39,220 nucleotides of DNA from JBCCQH01 sp039024435 (GTDB lineage: Bacteria > Bacteroidota > Bacteroidia > J057 > JADKCL01), in NCBI GenBank assembly GCA_039024435.1, contig JBCCQH010000070.1, forward strand, positions 1 through 39,220. Reading direction: 5' to 3'. Numbering within the stretch: position 1 is the first letter of the stretch; each line of letters opens with the position of its first letter. A program made the position numbers and the translations under genes. Below are positions 26,301 to 34,420 of this stretch, one piece after another. The notes beneath the pieces were generated by a model. The model saw nothing but the letters and a program-made list of their open reading frames with translations, had not been told where the DNA came from and did not search any database.

Positions 26301-28160
26301 CAGGTCAATGTTTTCCACGCCACCTTCCAGTTCCACTTCCCGCACCGAGTCGGTCAGCAGCACGGTAAATTGGAGCCGGGCATCGCCCTCGGCATCCTGA
26401 AGATTGATTTCCCCATCGATGGTCGAGCCGCGAATCTTGATCGTGTCGGTCTGTACCAGGTCAAACACGTAGCCTTCAAACTCGGTGTCGGTGAAGGTCC
26501 CGTCGATGTCCGCGTTCATGGTGCCAAACTCGGTACCTTGCCCTCTGACCTTTCCGTCAAAGTTCAAACGGGGCAATGCAAAGCCCAAGTCCGCTTGCAA
26601 GGGCAAAAGGTTTACGTTGCGCGTCTTCAGCCAACCGTCGTAGGCCAAATCCGGCACTTTGGGGGGCAGTGTCAATTGTAGATTGGCATCCACTTCCCCC
26701 ATCGGCGACACCAACTGGGCGTCGAGCAGGAACTGCGAAATCCCCCCCATGAATTTTCCGTTGATTTCGGTGCGGCCCACCTGATCCAGCTCGCCCGGCA
26801 ACTGCATGGAGGGCAGCAGTGCGCGCACTTCCCGGAACGCTAGGTGACTGTCTTTGAAACGGATGTCCATGAACAAATCGTCCCCCTTGGTGTAGTCGTA
26901 CAGCCGCGCCCGAACCAGTAGATCGGTCTGCTCTCCGTAGTCCACCACGAGATTCCGGGTCCGCAGCAGATTTAAGTCCGCAATGACCTCGCCCCGCAGC
27001 CGCGCCAGTCCGGCTAGCGGAATGTCGATCCCCGGCAAAAACCGGCCCAATTCCTCAAACTGCACCTGCCCTTCGTAAATGTCCAGGTTGTAGCGCAATG
27101 CATCGGCATCGGTGTACTCCGCCAGTTCCACTCCCAGGTGCAACTCGGTCCGCTCGTACAGGCCGATGTGCAGCGAGTCGGAACGAATCTGTTCCAGATC
27201 CCCCATCACCAAGCCCCGCAGCCGGACAGGATCGCGCATGGGTAACGGCTGGCGCAACAAGTAATTCAGCGTCGAAAAATCAAATACTGAGGGCCGAAAG
27301 TCCGCCCGAAATGCCGGTGTAAATCCGCTCACGACCGAATCGGGGCGGGCATCGCGGAGTTCTCCGTCAAAATCCAGCCGGGTCCGGCCCGCCCGCAGCC
27401 GTGTGTTTTCCAGCCCGATGCGCAATCGCCCCGTGCTGTCGGCGGAGGGCTGAATCTCGGCATCGGTCGCCAGTTCGTTCAGGTAGAGCATCGCGTACTC
27501 CTCGGTGGCGGTAAAACGCCGAATCCCCGCTTGCATGGTTTGGTCGGGCAATAGATGGAAGGAAAAGTCGCCATTGATGCGCCGCACGTACAGATTGGCA
27601 AAATTGACCCGGCCCCGCTCGGCGAGCACCGTATCGCTTTTCGTCGAGTCCACGTAGGAAAATATCCCTCCGCGGATCCAGATCTCCGGCACTTCCAGGT
27701 CCAGTGCCAGCGGCGGGCCGCTCGTCGTATCATTGCTGCCCCGGAGAAAATCCAAGTTCATACTCGAATCCTGGCGGCGGCGGTAAAGATGGGCTTCCGG
27801 CTGTATAAGTTGCAGGCGGCTGATGCGCAGCCGCTTGGGCTCCGAAGACCGGAAAAGCAAGTCCCACAGCGAAAAGCTCATCAGGCTCACCCGAACTTCT
27901 TGAGCAGCAAACATTTTTTGGCCTTGTTGATCGCGCATAACCGCATCGCGCACCACGACCTGCGCCGGTAAATCCAGGTCCAAGTGCCCAATTTCCACGG
28001 GAACCCCGAGCTGATCTTTGAGGACTTCCGTGACGTAGGGCAACAAGCGCCGCTGCGCCCAGTCAGTCCGCAAAACCCACAGCCCAAACAGCACCAGCAG
28101 AGCGATGGCGATCAGCACGTTGCGGACAATCCGCAGGGTGGATAGCAGGACCTTTTTCAA
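23352..28160 (-). CDS. tamB: TamB-family translocation/assembly protein (AsmA-like, DUF490)
   Basis: A 1602-aa protein with one N-terminal membrane anchor (about 11-30, VLIAIALLVLFGLWVL). A long region of repeating beta-strands follows, as in AsmA/TamB bridge proteins that span the periplasm and move lipids or help outer-membrane proteins insert. Near the start VEIGHLDLDLPAQVVVRDAVM is a classic AsmA-type repeat. The C-terminal DUF490 part ends with ATGLDSYFRSIQYDQQELNK, SLMLFGRFTG and SELISNQVNYWISQAF, then a basic-acidic tail. The start is TTG at 28160; TATATTTA, close to a Bacteroidota -7 box, lies only 7 bases before it, so the leader may be very short. No tamA-like gene is next to it. 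Confidence 0.9.
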   Translation of the reverse strand: MKKVLLSTLRIVRNVLIAIALLVLFGLWVLRTDWAQRRLLPYVTEVLKDQLGVPVEIGHLDLDLPAQVVVRDAVMRDQQGQKMFAAQEVRVSLMSFSLWDLLFRSSEPKRLRISRLQLIQPEAHLYRRRQDSSMNLDFLRGSNDTTSGPPLALDLEVPEIWIRGGIFSYVDSTKSDTVLAERGRVNFANLYVRRINGDFSFHLLPDQTMQAGIRRFTATEEYAMLYLNELATDAEIQPSADSTGRLRIGLENTRLRAGRTRLDFDGELRDARPDSVVSGFTPAFRADFRPSVFDFSTLNYLLRQPLPMRDPVRLRGLVMGDLEQIRSDSLHIGLYERTELHLGVELAEYTDADALRYNLDIYEGQVQFEELGRFLPGIDIPLAGLARLRGEVIADLNLLRTRNLVVDYGEQTDLLVRARLYDYTKGDDLFMDIRFKDSHLAFREVRALLPSMQLPGELDQVGRTEINGKFMGGISQFLLDAQLVSPMGEVDANLQLTLPPKVPDLAYDGWLKTRNVNLLPLQADLGFALPRLNFDGKVRGQGTEFGTMNADIDGTFTDTEFEGYVFDLVQTDTIKIRGSTIDGEINLQDAEGDARLQFTVLLTDSVREVELEGGVENIDLAHYAILPDDSVLFTSRVSVAARGDSVEEFTGRVELLNMALVRQRTPDSLYLSDFLIDSRLSERHEHNITLESSLFHMGLRGDFNYGKAWALTQRLTKEIGLYIQNNDTAIANYYAQKILEPADVRMWDTIRTKHELNDLLAFFRAPVYVMPNTEAIFYLEHGITDMVDVKISSDSLGFSSASLIGNTVTLNVIKDGSMNELLLSADANSDTVAIGSNLRFEDVILRPEGDNRKLDIYLVASQSELGNTYRVQSQTEFQKGGVVTTKVLPAVSELKVKGKVWKFAEGNSIKRTFGTLSPSQLTEGMDSVISRYRIQNLNLSNSGQTIRINGEVSKDITQGLNVQLADVRIHSLLEILEQPGDYDGRISRGRVTGINLLGKRPTLGWNLEVEDFKYQPGDSIGVRFRGGWPQDSRGEIMGLELEAGHWGKDSLVVKGDYNVVRDSLDLTAEPSSVLLSWTEPLVTGVLSDMQGRVKLNSFTVRGPLTQPNMQGKLHLVDAGFKADYLNNVFRLSNDTIEFNNEEINIKGLAVRDTFGGTAEIDGQLRLEDGDFIADIHLFPIKKLTVLDTRKGQNPDFYGHVVLEGDSARVTGPVTKPLLEAWVNTGDSCWLDIPLSDYTSASRLDFVNFVRENEGRVDSAKMDLGGFQLRLLVNARENAKVRMIFDEKTGDIIEARGSGAISMDINEDGDFLMSGPYTVSKGQYLFTAENIINKKFTVENGGTIVWSGDPYDAQVNLEALYAVTADVTALIPTATSKVPIDIVMRMTGSLMQPEINLDLRPQSDVSSATGLDSYFRSIQYDQQELNKQVVSLMLFGRFTGQSTGSNNVAGAGVTSSISELISNQVNYWISQAFDNANLGLEVNTNEFQDVELALRASLFNNKVTVERDGALVSNNNSGFSIGDVSVQVKVLPASDSARANPQAGQLIVEIFNREDITLNTANNVSRGTGLFYKKDFDRFSDLFGKREKTTSRRGKRSEVEVEE

Positions 28161-28497
28161 GCACTGTAAATATACGATGGAAAATCGAGGGGTTTAAATT
28201 GGGGAAGCGGAGGGATGGACGACAATTTTACGCTGGGAATTGTTCCCGTCAGAATGTGTAGGGTGTTCCGGGGGAAACGCGCCGAGGTACGCAAAAGTTG
28301 TTGGGTAGAAGGGTTGCGTCGGTGCATTCCCTGGAATGAGTTCACCGATCAGGTTTTATAAACATGCCGGTATTCCTTTCGGCCCTGGCCGCCTTTAAAT
28401 TGGAGAAATGGTTTGTCTCCCCCCATTCCCCCAACAAAAGCGGCCCTCCGTGCCGAAGCACCGAGGGCCTACGAGACTTAATTGTATCCGGATCTCG
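28161..28497. other. Gap between TamB and the subtilase gene
   Basis: 337 bases. It holds the terminator of the subtilase operon at 28442-28469 and the presumed TamB promoter near 28167-28174. I see no gene or RNA. Confidence 0.55.
28442..28469 (-). terminator. Intrinsic terminator with UUCG loop after the subtilase gene
   Basis: GGCCCTCCGTGC (28442-28453) pairs with GCACCGAGGGCC (28458-28469), 11 of 12 pairs with one mismatch. Read on the minus strand the loop is C-UUCG-G, an extra-stable tetraloop. GCTTTTGTTG follows. It is 28 bases past the subtilase stop. Confidence 0.75.
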
Positions 28498-30276
28498 TTA
28501 TTCTTGACGGACCAGCCGGAGGCTCCGGTAGGTGCCGTCGGCGAGTTCCAGGCGGGCGAGGTAAATGCCCGCCGGAAGCCGCTCCGCTTGCCAGGCAATC
28601 TCGGTGACCCCCGCCGCAATGGGTCCGTCCCAAAGGCGGGCGACGAGGCCACCGCGCACATCCATGATCCGCAATTGTACCGATTGACGGACCGGTGACG
28701 CGACCCGCAGCGTCGTGGTGCCCCAAAATGGATTGGGGTAGCTTTCCAGCGTAGCCCTTTCCTGAACCGACAATTCCGCGGTCTCGGCGGCCGAAGCGGA
28801 CTGCTTGCGACTGCGACAGCCATTTCCTCCGCCAATACGGGCTTCCAGGGTCGCCCCGGAAACCATCGTGAAGTCGGACCGGAAAAGGATCGAACTGCCT
28901 GCGGTCAGGTCGAGATTGACCGCCGCGGTGACATCGACATTCGGGCCGACCGTGATCGTATTCGTCGCCGCAAGCGTCTGGGATACCCCAATGCTTTGGT
29001 TGGCGAGGGTTACATCCGCTGGGGTTCCACTTCCCCAGGTCTGCGCGGTCAAAACCGCCCGGTGAGCATTGATGAGGCCGTGGCCCGATTCATCGTCCAC
29101 CCCGATCAGGCCGACATCCGTCGAAGTGCAGCGCAGGATCTCGTAGATGTCATCGTCGGTGAGGTTGGGATTGGCCGCCAGCATCAGCCCCGCCACGCCG
29201 GCGGCAAAGGGAGCTGCATCCGAAGTCCCGTAAAAATTTTCCACGTAGTTGCCGTCCGGAGTCGCAATGAAAAACGAACTGCCCGAATACCCCGGAGCCC
29301 CCGGAGCATCCGCCGCTGGCAATTGCGTACCCGGCGCCAACAGGTCCACGTGGGGACCGTAATTGCTCCCCCAGATGGAGGTGCTAAACTCCGAGCGGGT
29401 GTCCTCCTCACAGGAAGGGCCACCGGAATTGGAGCCCAACTTACGGGTCAAGCAGGGACTCGCCGCACCCAGCGCCATCACTTGGGGATAGGCCGCCGGG
29501 TATTCGGGAATCGTGCTGTCATCGTTGCCCGTGGCCGCGAAGATCGCTACATTATTCGCCCGGGCGTAGTCCAAGGCCTGCTCCACCGCGATGAATTCCG
29601 CATTGGTGAATTCGCAATCGGGATTGTTCGAATTGTTGCATCCCGGCTGGGGAAAGCCGAGCCGGAAACCGAAGCTCGCGGTGATGATGTCGGCGCCATT
29701 GTCCACCGCGTAGCGGATCGCATCGGCAAAGACACCTTGGTCCACGTTCCCGTTGCCTTTGACCACGCGAACAATCATGAGCCGGGCATTCCAGTCCACG
29801 CCAGCCAGTCCTTCCCCGTTGTTCGGCGTCGCGCCGACCAGACTGACCATTGCGACGCCGTGGGCAAGAGGATTCACACTCGGGTCACCGTTGTTGGCGG
29901 CAAAGTCGTAGCCGTGGCGGTCATCAATGTAGCCATTGAGGTCGTCGTCCACGCCATTTCCGGGGATCTCCCCCGTATTCGTCCAAAGCCGGGAAGTCGA
30001 GAAGTCCGGATGGGTAAAATCCGCTCCCCCATCAAAAATGGCAATCGTGACATTGGGCGAACCGGTGGTGATGCCCCAGGCTTCGAGAACGTCGGCATCG
30101 CAATCGTTGCAGCCGACTTTGCGGGCGGTGTCATTGTACACCGGCACCTGACCGATGTTGTTGTAGCCCCACTGCAAAGGGTACAGCGGGTCGTTGGGCG
30201 GGATTTGGGCACCGGCAGCAAGGGGCATTCCCAGGACCGCCAGCAGCAGCAAGGTGAGGATAGGGAATTTCATCAT
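28498..30276 (-). CDS. T9SS-exported subtilisin-like serine protease (S8)
   Basis: A 592-aa protein with a signal peptide ending AGA-Q. The S8 catalytic residues are at D82 (IAIFDGGADFTHPDF), H139 (LAHGVAMVSLVGA), N251 (ATGND) and S352 (YGTSDAAPFAAGVAGL). The neighbours differ from the usual motifs: DGG for D(S/T)G, HGV for HGT, and GTSDAAP for GTSMAAP. Between 72 and 125 lies a Asp-rich loop (GVDDDLNGYIDD) that probably binds calcium. A short beta-region follows (ITVGPNVDVTAAVNLDL). The T9SS type A sorting domain starts near SYPNPFWGTTTL and ends with AGIYLARLEL and a final RLVRQE. It lies 11 bases after the tail-fibre-like gene, so both form one operon. Confidence 0.9.
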   Translation of the reverse strand: MMKFPILTLLLLAVLGMPLAAGAQIPPNDPLYPLQWGYNNIGQVPVYNDTARKVGCNDCDADVLEAWGITTGSPNVTIAIFDGGADFTHPDFSTSRLWTNTGEIPGNGVDDDLNGYIDDRHGYDFAANNGDPSVNPLAHGVAMVSLVGATPNNGEGLAGVDWNARLMIVRVVKGNGNVDQGVFADAIRYAVDNGADIITASFGFRLGFPQPGCNNSNNPDCEFTNAEFIAVEQALDYARANNVAIFAATGNDDSTIPEYPAAYPQVMALGAASPCLTRKLGSNSGGPSCEEDTRSEFSTSIWGSNYGPHVDLLAPGTQLPAADAPGAPGYSGSSFFIATPDGNYVENFYGTSDAAPFAAGVAGLMLAANPNLTDDDIYEILRCTSTDVGLIGVDDESGHGLINAHRAVLTAQTWGSGTPADVTLANQSIGVSQTLAATNTITVGPNVDVTAAVNLDLTAGSSILFRSDFTMVSGATLEARIGGGNGCRSRKQSASAAETAELSVQERATLESYPNPFWGTTTLRVASPVRQSVQLRIMDVRGGLVARLWDGPIAAGVTEIAWQAERLPAGIYLARLELADGTYRSLRLVRQE

Positions 30277-30287
30277 TCGCTCCTTCC

Positions 30288-31397
30288 TTACTTGGATTGT
30301 TCGGCTTGCAACTCGGTAATCTGCTCCCGCTGGGCTTTCACCGTCTGGTTGAGTTCGATTACGTACAGGGTAAGTTCTTCCACCTTGCGGAGCAGGGTCT
30401 TTTGCATCTCTCCGATCTCCACCCCGTCTTTCAGTTCAGCCGCCGAAGGTACATCCGGCAAGTGTTGATTGGCATCAATAAAGGCTTCCACCGATTCCAG
30501 ATCGGCCAATTCATAGTCCGGAGCAAAAACGTAATCCGGCCAGTTGGTCGAGTTCTGCACTTTCAATTCTTCCACCAGGACTTTTCCGTCCACGGTCAGG
30601 GTGAAGCCATTCACAAAGTTTTGGTCCGATCCGATGTTGACCTGCTCCCGGAAGGTATTGAACTTGATCAGGTCCTGGCGACCGGCAAACAAGGTGCCGC
30701 CGTCCAGCACCAGGCCTTCCGAGGTGGCCCGCAATTCGGGGGAGGAAGTGTTCGCAAAGCGAATGCCATCGTCGGCGCGAACCGTACCCGCCACATCCAA
30801 TTCGTAGCTGGGAGCCGGCCGCCCGATGCCCAATTTCCCGTCGTGAGAAAGCGACATCCGTTCGGTGGCCGCCGGACCGTTGCCGGTCACCCAACGGAAG
30901 CCATCCCCAATCGAATAAAACATCAGATCACCGTCAAAGGAACGCAGAACGGCATCCCCTTGTGCCGCCAGGGGGGAGAAAAACCCCGCGGTGGTGGCGA
31001 CCGCCAATTGGGTCCGGAAACCCGATCCCGAAATAAAGACCGAAGGAACCGTCGGATCAGAGACGTGCAGGCGGGCCTGCGGAGCGGTGGTTCCCACCCC
31101 AACATTCCGCGCCGAGTTGATCGTCAGTGCGTTTTGGTTTGCGATCCGGAGAAAAAGGCTGCGACCGCTGGCTGCATTGAGGTAGGAATCGCCGGTATTG
31201 GCTTGCAGCAGGGCGTAACTGGTGGCCGTATTGAACTGACTTTGGTGAGCCACCGCGCCAAAGTTCCCATTGTTGGGCCAGGTGCCGATGCTCATCACGC
31301 CAAAGGTAGTGTCGGTTTGCGCCAGGGCGGCCCCTCCGTTCATCAATCCAAACAATAACGCAAAGAAAATGGTGAGTTTTTGAATGTTCATGTTCAT
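30288..31397 (-). CDS. Secreted tail-fibre-like protein
   Basis: A 369-aa protein with a signal peptide (cleaved near ALA-Q). Its middle has repeated beta-segments such as NVGVGTTAPQARLHV and KLGIGRPAPSYELDVAGTVRA, as in phage tail-fibre and Bacteroidota surface proteins. The C-terminal module WPDYVFAPDYELADLESVEA and HLPDVPSA is a common Bacteroidota end module, followed by a coiled coil (LLRKVEELTLYVIELNQTV). It does not carry a T9SS tail. The coiled coil should trimerise it. It is the first gene of a two-gene operon with the subtilase. A role in surface attachment is inferred from the family. Confidence 0.85.
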   Translation of the reverse strand: MNMNIQKLTIFFALLFGLMNGGAALAQTDTTFGVMSIGTWPNNGNFGAVAHQSQFNTATSYALLQANTGDSYLNAASGRSLFLRIANQNALTINSARNVGVGTTAPQARLHVSDPTVPSVFISGSGFRTQLAVATTAGFFSPLAAQGDAVLRSFDGDLMFYSIGDGFRWVTGNGPAATERMSLSHDGKLGIGRPAPSYELDVAGTVRADDGIRFANTSSPELRATSEGLVLDGGTLFAGRQDLIKFNTFREQVNIGSDQNFVNGFTLTVDGKVLVEELKVQNSTNWPDYVFAPDYELADLESVEAFIDANQHLPDVPSAAELKDGVEIGEMQKTLLRKVEELTLYVIELNQTVKAQREQITELQAEQSK

Positions 31398-31883
31398 TGT
31401 TAGTGGTAATTAATAATTTAAGTTTTAGCTCGACTTTGTTCGTTCTGGTTCCGTGGGTACACCGACCGCCCCTTTGCTCACGGTACACGGCGAATCGGGC
31501 GGATCAGCCCCGTAGTACTCAGAAATGGACGCAGTAGAACTGAGCTTGCGGGTTATATTCAATGCATTGGCAAGTCCAACCCTGCCGGCCCGAGCTTCAT
31601 TGCCAATGCACTAGCGACAGTCCAATGATACACCGTCCGGGCCTATCATTTACCATTTTACTGCATATTTGGTGCAATTACTGATTCGCTACGTATTTCT
31701 ACTGAGTGGACTTTGGCGTTTGGCACCGCCGCAGTGAGAAATCCTACCCATTTCTCCCCAACTTGCCAAAAAACAAGGCCGATGTAAGATAGACTGACAT
31801 TTCGCTCCTCTGCGGGTAACAAATTCCTGTATTTTAGAAATATCGCTCAATTATGATTCAACAAAGCGCGCCAAACGACCTAC
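31398..31883. other. Divergent promoter region between the tail-fibre operon and the split-kinase operon
   Basis: 486 bases without a gene. It contains an 11-bp perfect inverted repeat TGCATTGGCAA at 31563-31573 and TTGCCAATGCA at 31600-31610, separated by 26 bases. A possible -7 box TATTTTAG (7 of 8 to TAnnTTTG) lies at about 31832-31839 before the kinase gene. Confidence 0.55.
31563..31610. repeat. 11-bp perfect inverted repeat in a promoter region
   Basis: TGCATTGGCAA and its exact reverse complement face each other across 26 bases. The spacing is long for a single terminator hairpin and no T-run follows. It could be paired binding sites for a dimeric regulator, such as the NarL-type one encoded downstream. 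Confidence 0.4.
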
Positions 31884-33164
31884 ATGTACCGCCACCTGCA
31901 ACGACGCGTTGCCCTCTTTAATACCCACTTGCTCCACCGCTATCCCGAACCGGGAGTCGCCTATCGGCGTTCCATTTTACTCCTCCAAATCGCCCTGGCC
32001 GGTACCGGCCCCGGCATTATCCTCATGCCGATTTACATCTTCAGCGGGATCGCTGCTGGTTACTGTTTGTTCGGCCTGCACCTGCTGTTGCTGCCAGTTT
32101 GGCTGTACCTGGTGTGGGAGTTCCCGCACAAACAAGCCCGGACCGCCCACTTGTTCGTCCTGACGACGCTGTTTTCTTTTCAATACGCCATCTTTTTCAG
32201 CAATGGGCTGCAATCGCCCTTTTTCAATTGGCAGGTGCTCACTCCCTTGGCTGGGATATTGCTCCTGAGCTGGTCGGGCTTGCGGATTTGGGGCACCATC
32301 GGATTGGCAGCCATGCTGATGTGGTACATCTTTGACCTGCCTTCGAGCGATGTGATGCTGCCGGACCCTTCCTTTCGGGTCCACTTGCTCTCCAATCTCA
32401 TGCTGTTTTTGGTGTTGCTCATCTCTTTGGTCCTTTTGATCGCCAATCAGCGTCAGATTTTTCGCTCCAAAGCCAGGATGGAGGCCGAAATGCACCACAA
32501 CCAAGCCTTGCTCGGGGACATCGTCGCGGGCCAACTCGAAGCACGCAGCCGACTGCGCTACACGGTCGCGGAAGAACTGCAAGGACCCCTAACCCACCTC
32601 CGAGACCTGCAAACTGACTTTCTCAAGGACGCCCAACTTTCACCCCAGGACGTTGCCCTGCTGCAGCTGCGCCTGCGTGACCTGCAAACTGAAGTTGACC
32701 GCATCGTACACGACCTCGCCGAGCACCCCCTGGACAAGACTGGACTCCAAACCGCGGTGCAGAACCTCTGTCAGCACCTCGAACACGCGGCGGAGGTTCA
32801 ACTCTTCGTCGATTTCCCCAGCCAACCAAAACTCCCGATGGACACCCGCAACCTACACCTCTACCGCATCCTTCAGGAAGCGTTCCACAACATCATCCGC
32901 CACGCCCAAGCCACGGAGGTGCGCCTTGCCGTCCGCATCGAATCGGCCCAGATCATGTCCATCCTCATCGAAGACAATGGGGTCGGCCTGCCGGTCGGAG
33001 CGGTCCGCCGAGGAGCCTCCGGCCAAGGCTTGCAAAACATCGCCGACCGCGTCGAGTTGTTGGGCGGCGAACTGGTGCTCGGCCCGCGCCCAGGCGGTGG
33101 CCTCCGCATTCAGATTTCCCTACCCCATTCCCTTTACCGTCGCCTCAAACTCCCCTTCCAATGA
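31884..33164 (+). CDS. Histidine-kinase-like protein with intact ATP domain but no phospho-acceptor His
   Basis: A 426-aa membrane protein. About six hydrophobic segments lie between residues 29 and 188, then a helical linker. The dimerisation helix reads RLRYTVAEELQGPLTHLRDL. In HisKA_3 kinases this position is RIARELHDGL, so Q233 replaces the His and G234 the Asp. The second helix RIVHDLAEHPLDKTGL fits the family. The ATP domain is well kept: N-box QEAFHNIIRHA with N336, G1 EDNGVGLP (363-370) and G2 GQGLQNIADRVELLGG. It should bind ATP but cannot self-phosphorylate at the usual site. Its stop overlaps the ATG of the next gene (ATGA). It could provide the ATPase half of a mixed kinase with that protein. 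Confidence 0.88.
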   Translation: MYRHLQRRVALFNTHLLHRYPEPGVAYRRSILLLQIALAGTGPGIILMPIYIFSGIAAGYCLFGLHLLLLPVWLYLVWEFPHKQARTAHLFVLTTLFSFQYAIFFSNGLQSPFFNWQVLTPLAGILLLSWSGLRIWGTIGLAAMLMWYIFDLPSSDVMLPDPSFRVHLLSNLMLFLVLLISLVLLIANQRQIFRSKARMEAEMHHNQALLGDIVAGQLEARSRLRYTVAEELQGPLTHLRDLQTDFLKDAQLSPQDVALLQLRLRDLQTEVDRIVHDLAEHPLDKTGLQTAVQNLCQHLEHAAEVQLFVDFPSQPKLPMDTRNLHLYRILQEAFHNIIRHAQATEVRLAVRIESAQIMSILIEDNGVGLPVGAVRRGASGQGLQNIADRVELLGGELVLGPRPGGGLRIQISLPHSLYRRLKLPFQ

Positions 33165-34420
33165 ACCGCCTCAATGCCCTGGAAGGGGCACTCGCCCGCT
33201 GGTTGGCCCGGAGATTTGCCGGAGATGACCTCAAAATCCAACGCTCGCTGCTGCTGGTATACAGCACCTTTGCCGTGGTGGCATTCTGTACCGCATTTTT
33301 CCCCTATTACCACTACCATGACCTTTATTATGGCCGGTATTCCTGCTATTTAGGGCTGGCCCAGGCCACCGTGGAATTCATCTTATTGCTGGTCTTTCGC
33401 CGAGTTGTCCTCGCTGGGCACTTCTATTGCTTCTCCGTACTCGTCTTTTTTACCTTTTCGATCTACCACACCGGCGGGATCGCCTCTCCTTTTATGTCCT
33501 GGTTGGTGGTCGCCCCGATCATGGCTCTGTTCATGTTTGACCGCCAAGCCGCCCTGCTTTGGGGAATGATTGCCCTCAGCATCTTCGCCGCCTTTGCCTG
33601 GTTGCCCGCCCATCTTTTGGGGAATACTGCACCCTACACCGGCTACACCGACGAGATCTCCATCTTTGCCGGCGCGACATTTTTCTGCTTTGTCCTGGTG
33701 CTCATCTTTTTTACCGAGCGGGCCCGTTTCGATTTCCAGCGGTTGCAACGGCTGATTTTAGCCGATAAACGCCAGCAACGCACCGGTGTGCTCCAGATCA
33801 TGCAGGGACGCGAACTGGAACGCCAGCGCATCTCGCGGGAATTGCACGATGGGGTCAACACCCAACTTACCGCCCTGCACCTTCAGTACCAAGCCCACGG
33901 GAAAGCCCCTACCCAAACGCAGCCCACAGAATTGCTGCAAGCCCTGGATGGCCTGTCAAACGCAGTCGGACAGCTCTCGCGGCACCTGTCGGTCCATGTC
34001 CTGCGGGACTTTGGCCTGGAAGAAAGCATTCACCACCTTGTGGACACCGTCTCCGAACGCGACGGCCAAGCCATCGATCTGTACTTTGATCCCAAGGTCG
34101 TACTCCCGGCCCAATTCCACCTTCCGGTGTACCGCATCGTGCAGGAAGCGCTGGAATTGAGTAGCGGAGCCCTTCGGTGCCCGATCATTGAACTGCAGGT
34201 GCTGGGCTTTCCCGGACTTCTCCGGCTCATGGTGGATGCCGAAGGGGCAAGCGCCCCCCTCCCACCCCAGCCGAAAATCGACGACTTCCCCGAAACCCGA
34301 GACTACCTGACCGCCTTGCCGGGGGAAATACTGCTGGAACCCAATCCGGCGGGCGGCTTCTCCCTCATCATTGAATTACAAATTGAACATGAAAAAGATC
34401 AAACTGATGCTCGCCGATGA
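33161..34420 (+). CDS. Histidine-kinase-like protein with canonical acceptor His but degenerate ATP domain
   Basis: A 419-aa membrane protein. Six or so hydrophobic segments lie between 28 and 184. The HisKA_3 helix is canonical: ELERQRISRELHDGVNTQL, acceptor H229 followed by Asp. The stretch RDFGLEESIHHLVDTV and VYRIVQEALE lead into the ATP domain, but the N-box reads QEALELSSGALR; the essential Asn is L333. No DxGxG follows, only MVDAEGASAPLPP, and the lid is short and lacks GxGL. The end AGGFSLIIEL is a remnant of the final strands. It should accept but not make phosphate, the reverse of the preceding protein. Its 3' end overlaps the regulator gene by 32 bases. Confidence 0.88.
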   Translation: MNRLNALEGALARWLARRFAGDDLKIQRSLLLVYSTFAVVAFCTAFFPYYHYHDLYYGRYSCYLGLAQATVEFILLLVFRRVVLAGHFYCFSVLVFFTFSIYHTGGIASPFMSWLVVAPIMALFMFDRQAALLWGMIALSIFAAFAWLPAHLLGNTAPYTGYTDEISIFAGATFFCFVLVLIFFTERARFDFQRLQRLILADKRQQRTGVLQIMQGRELERQRISRELHDGVNTQLTALHLQYQAHGKAPTQTQPTELLQALDGLSNAVGQLSRHLSVHVLRDFGLEESIHHLVDTVSERDGQAIDLYFDPKVVLPAQFHLPVYRIVQEALELSSGALRCPIIELQVLGFPGLLRLMVDAEGASAPLPPQPKIDDFPETRDYLTALPGEILLEPNPAGGFSLIIELQIEHEKDQTDARR

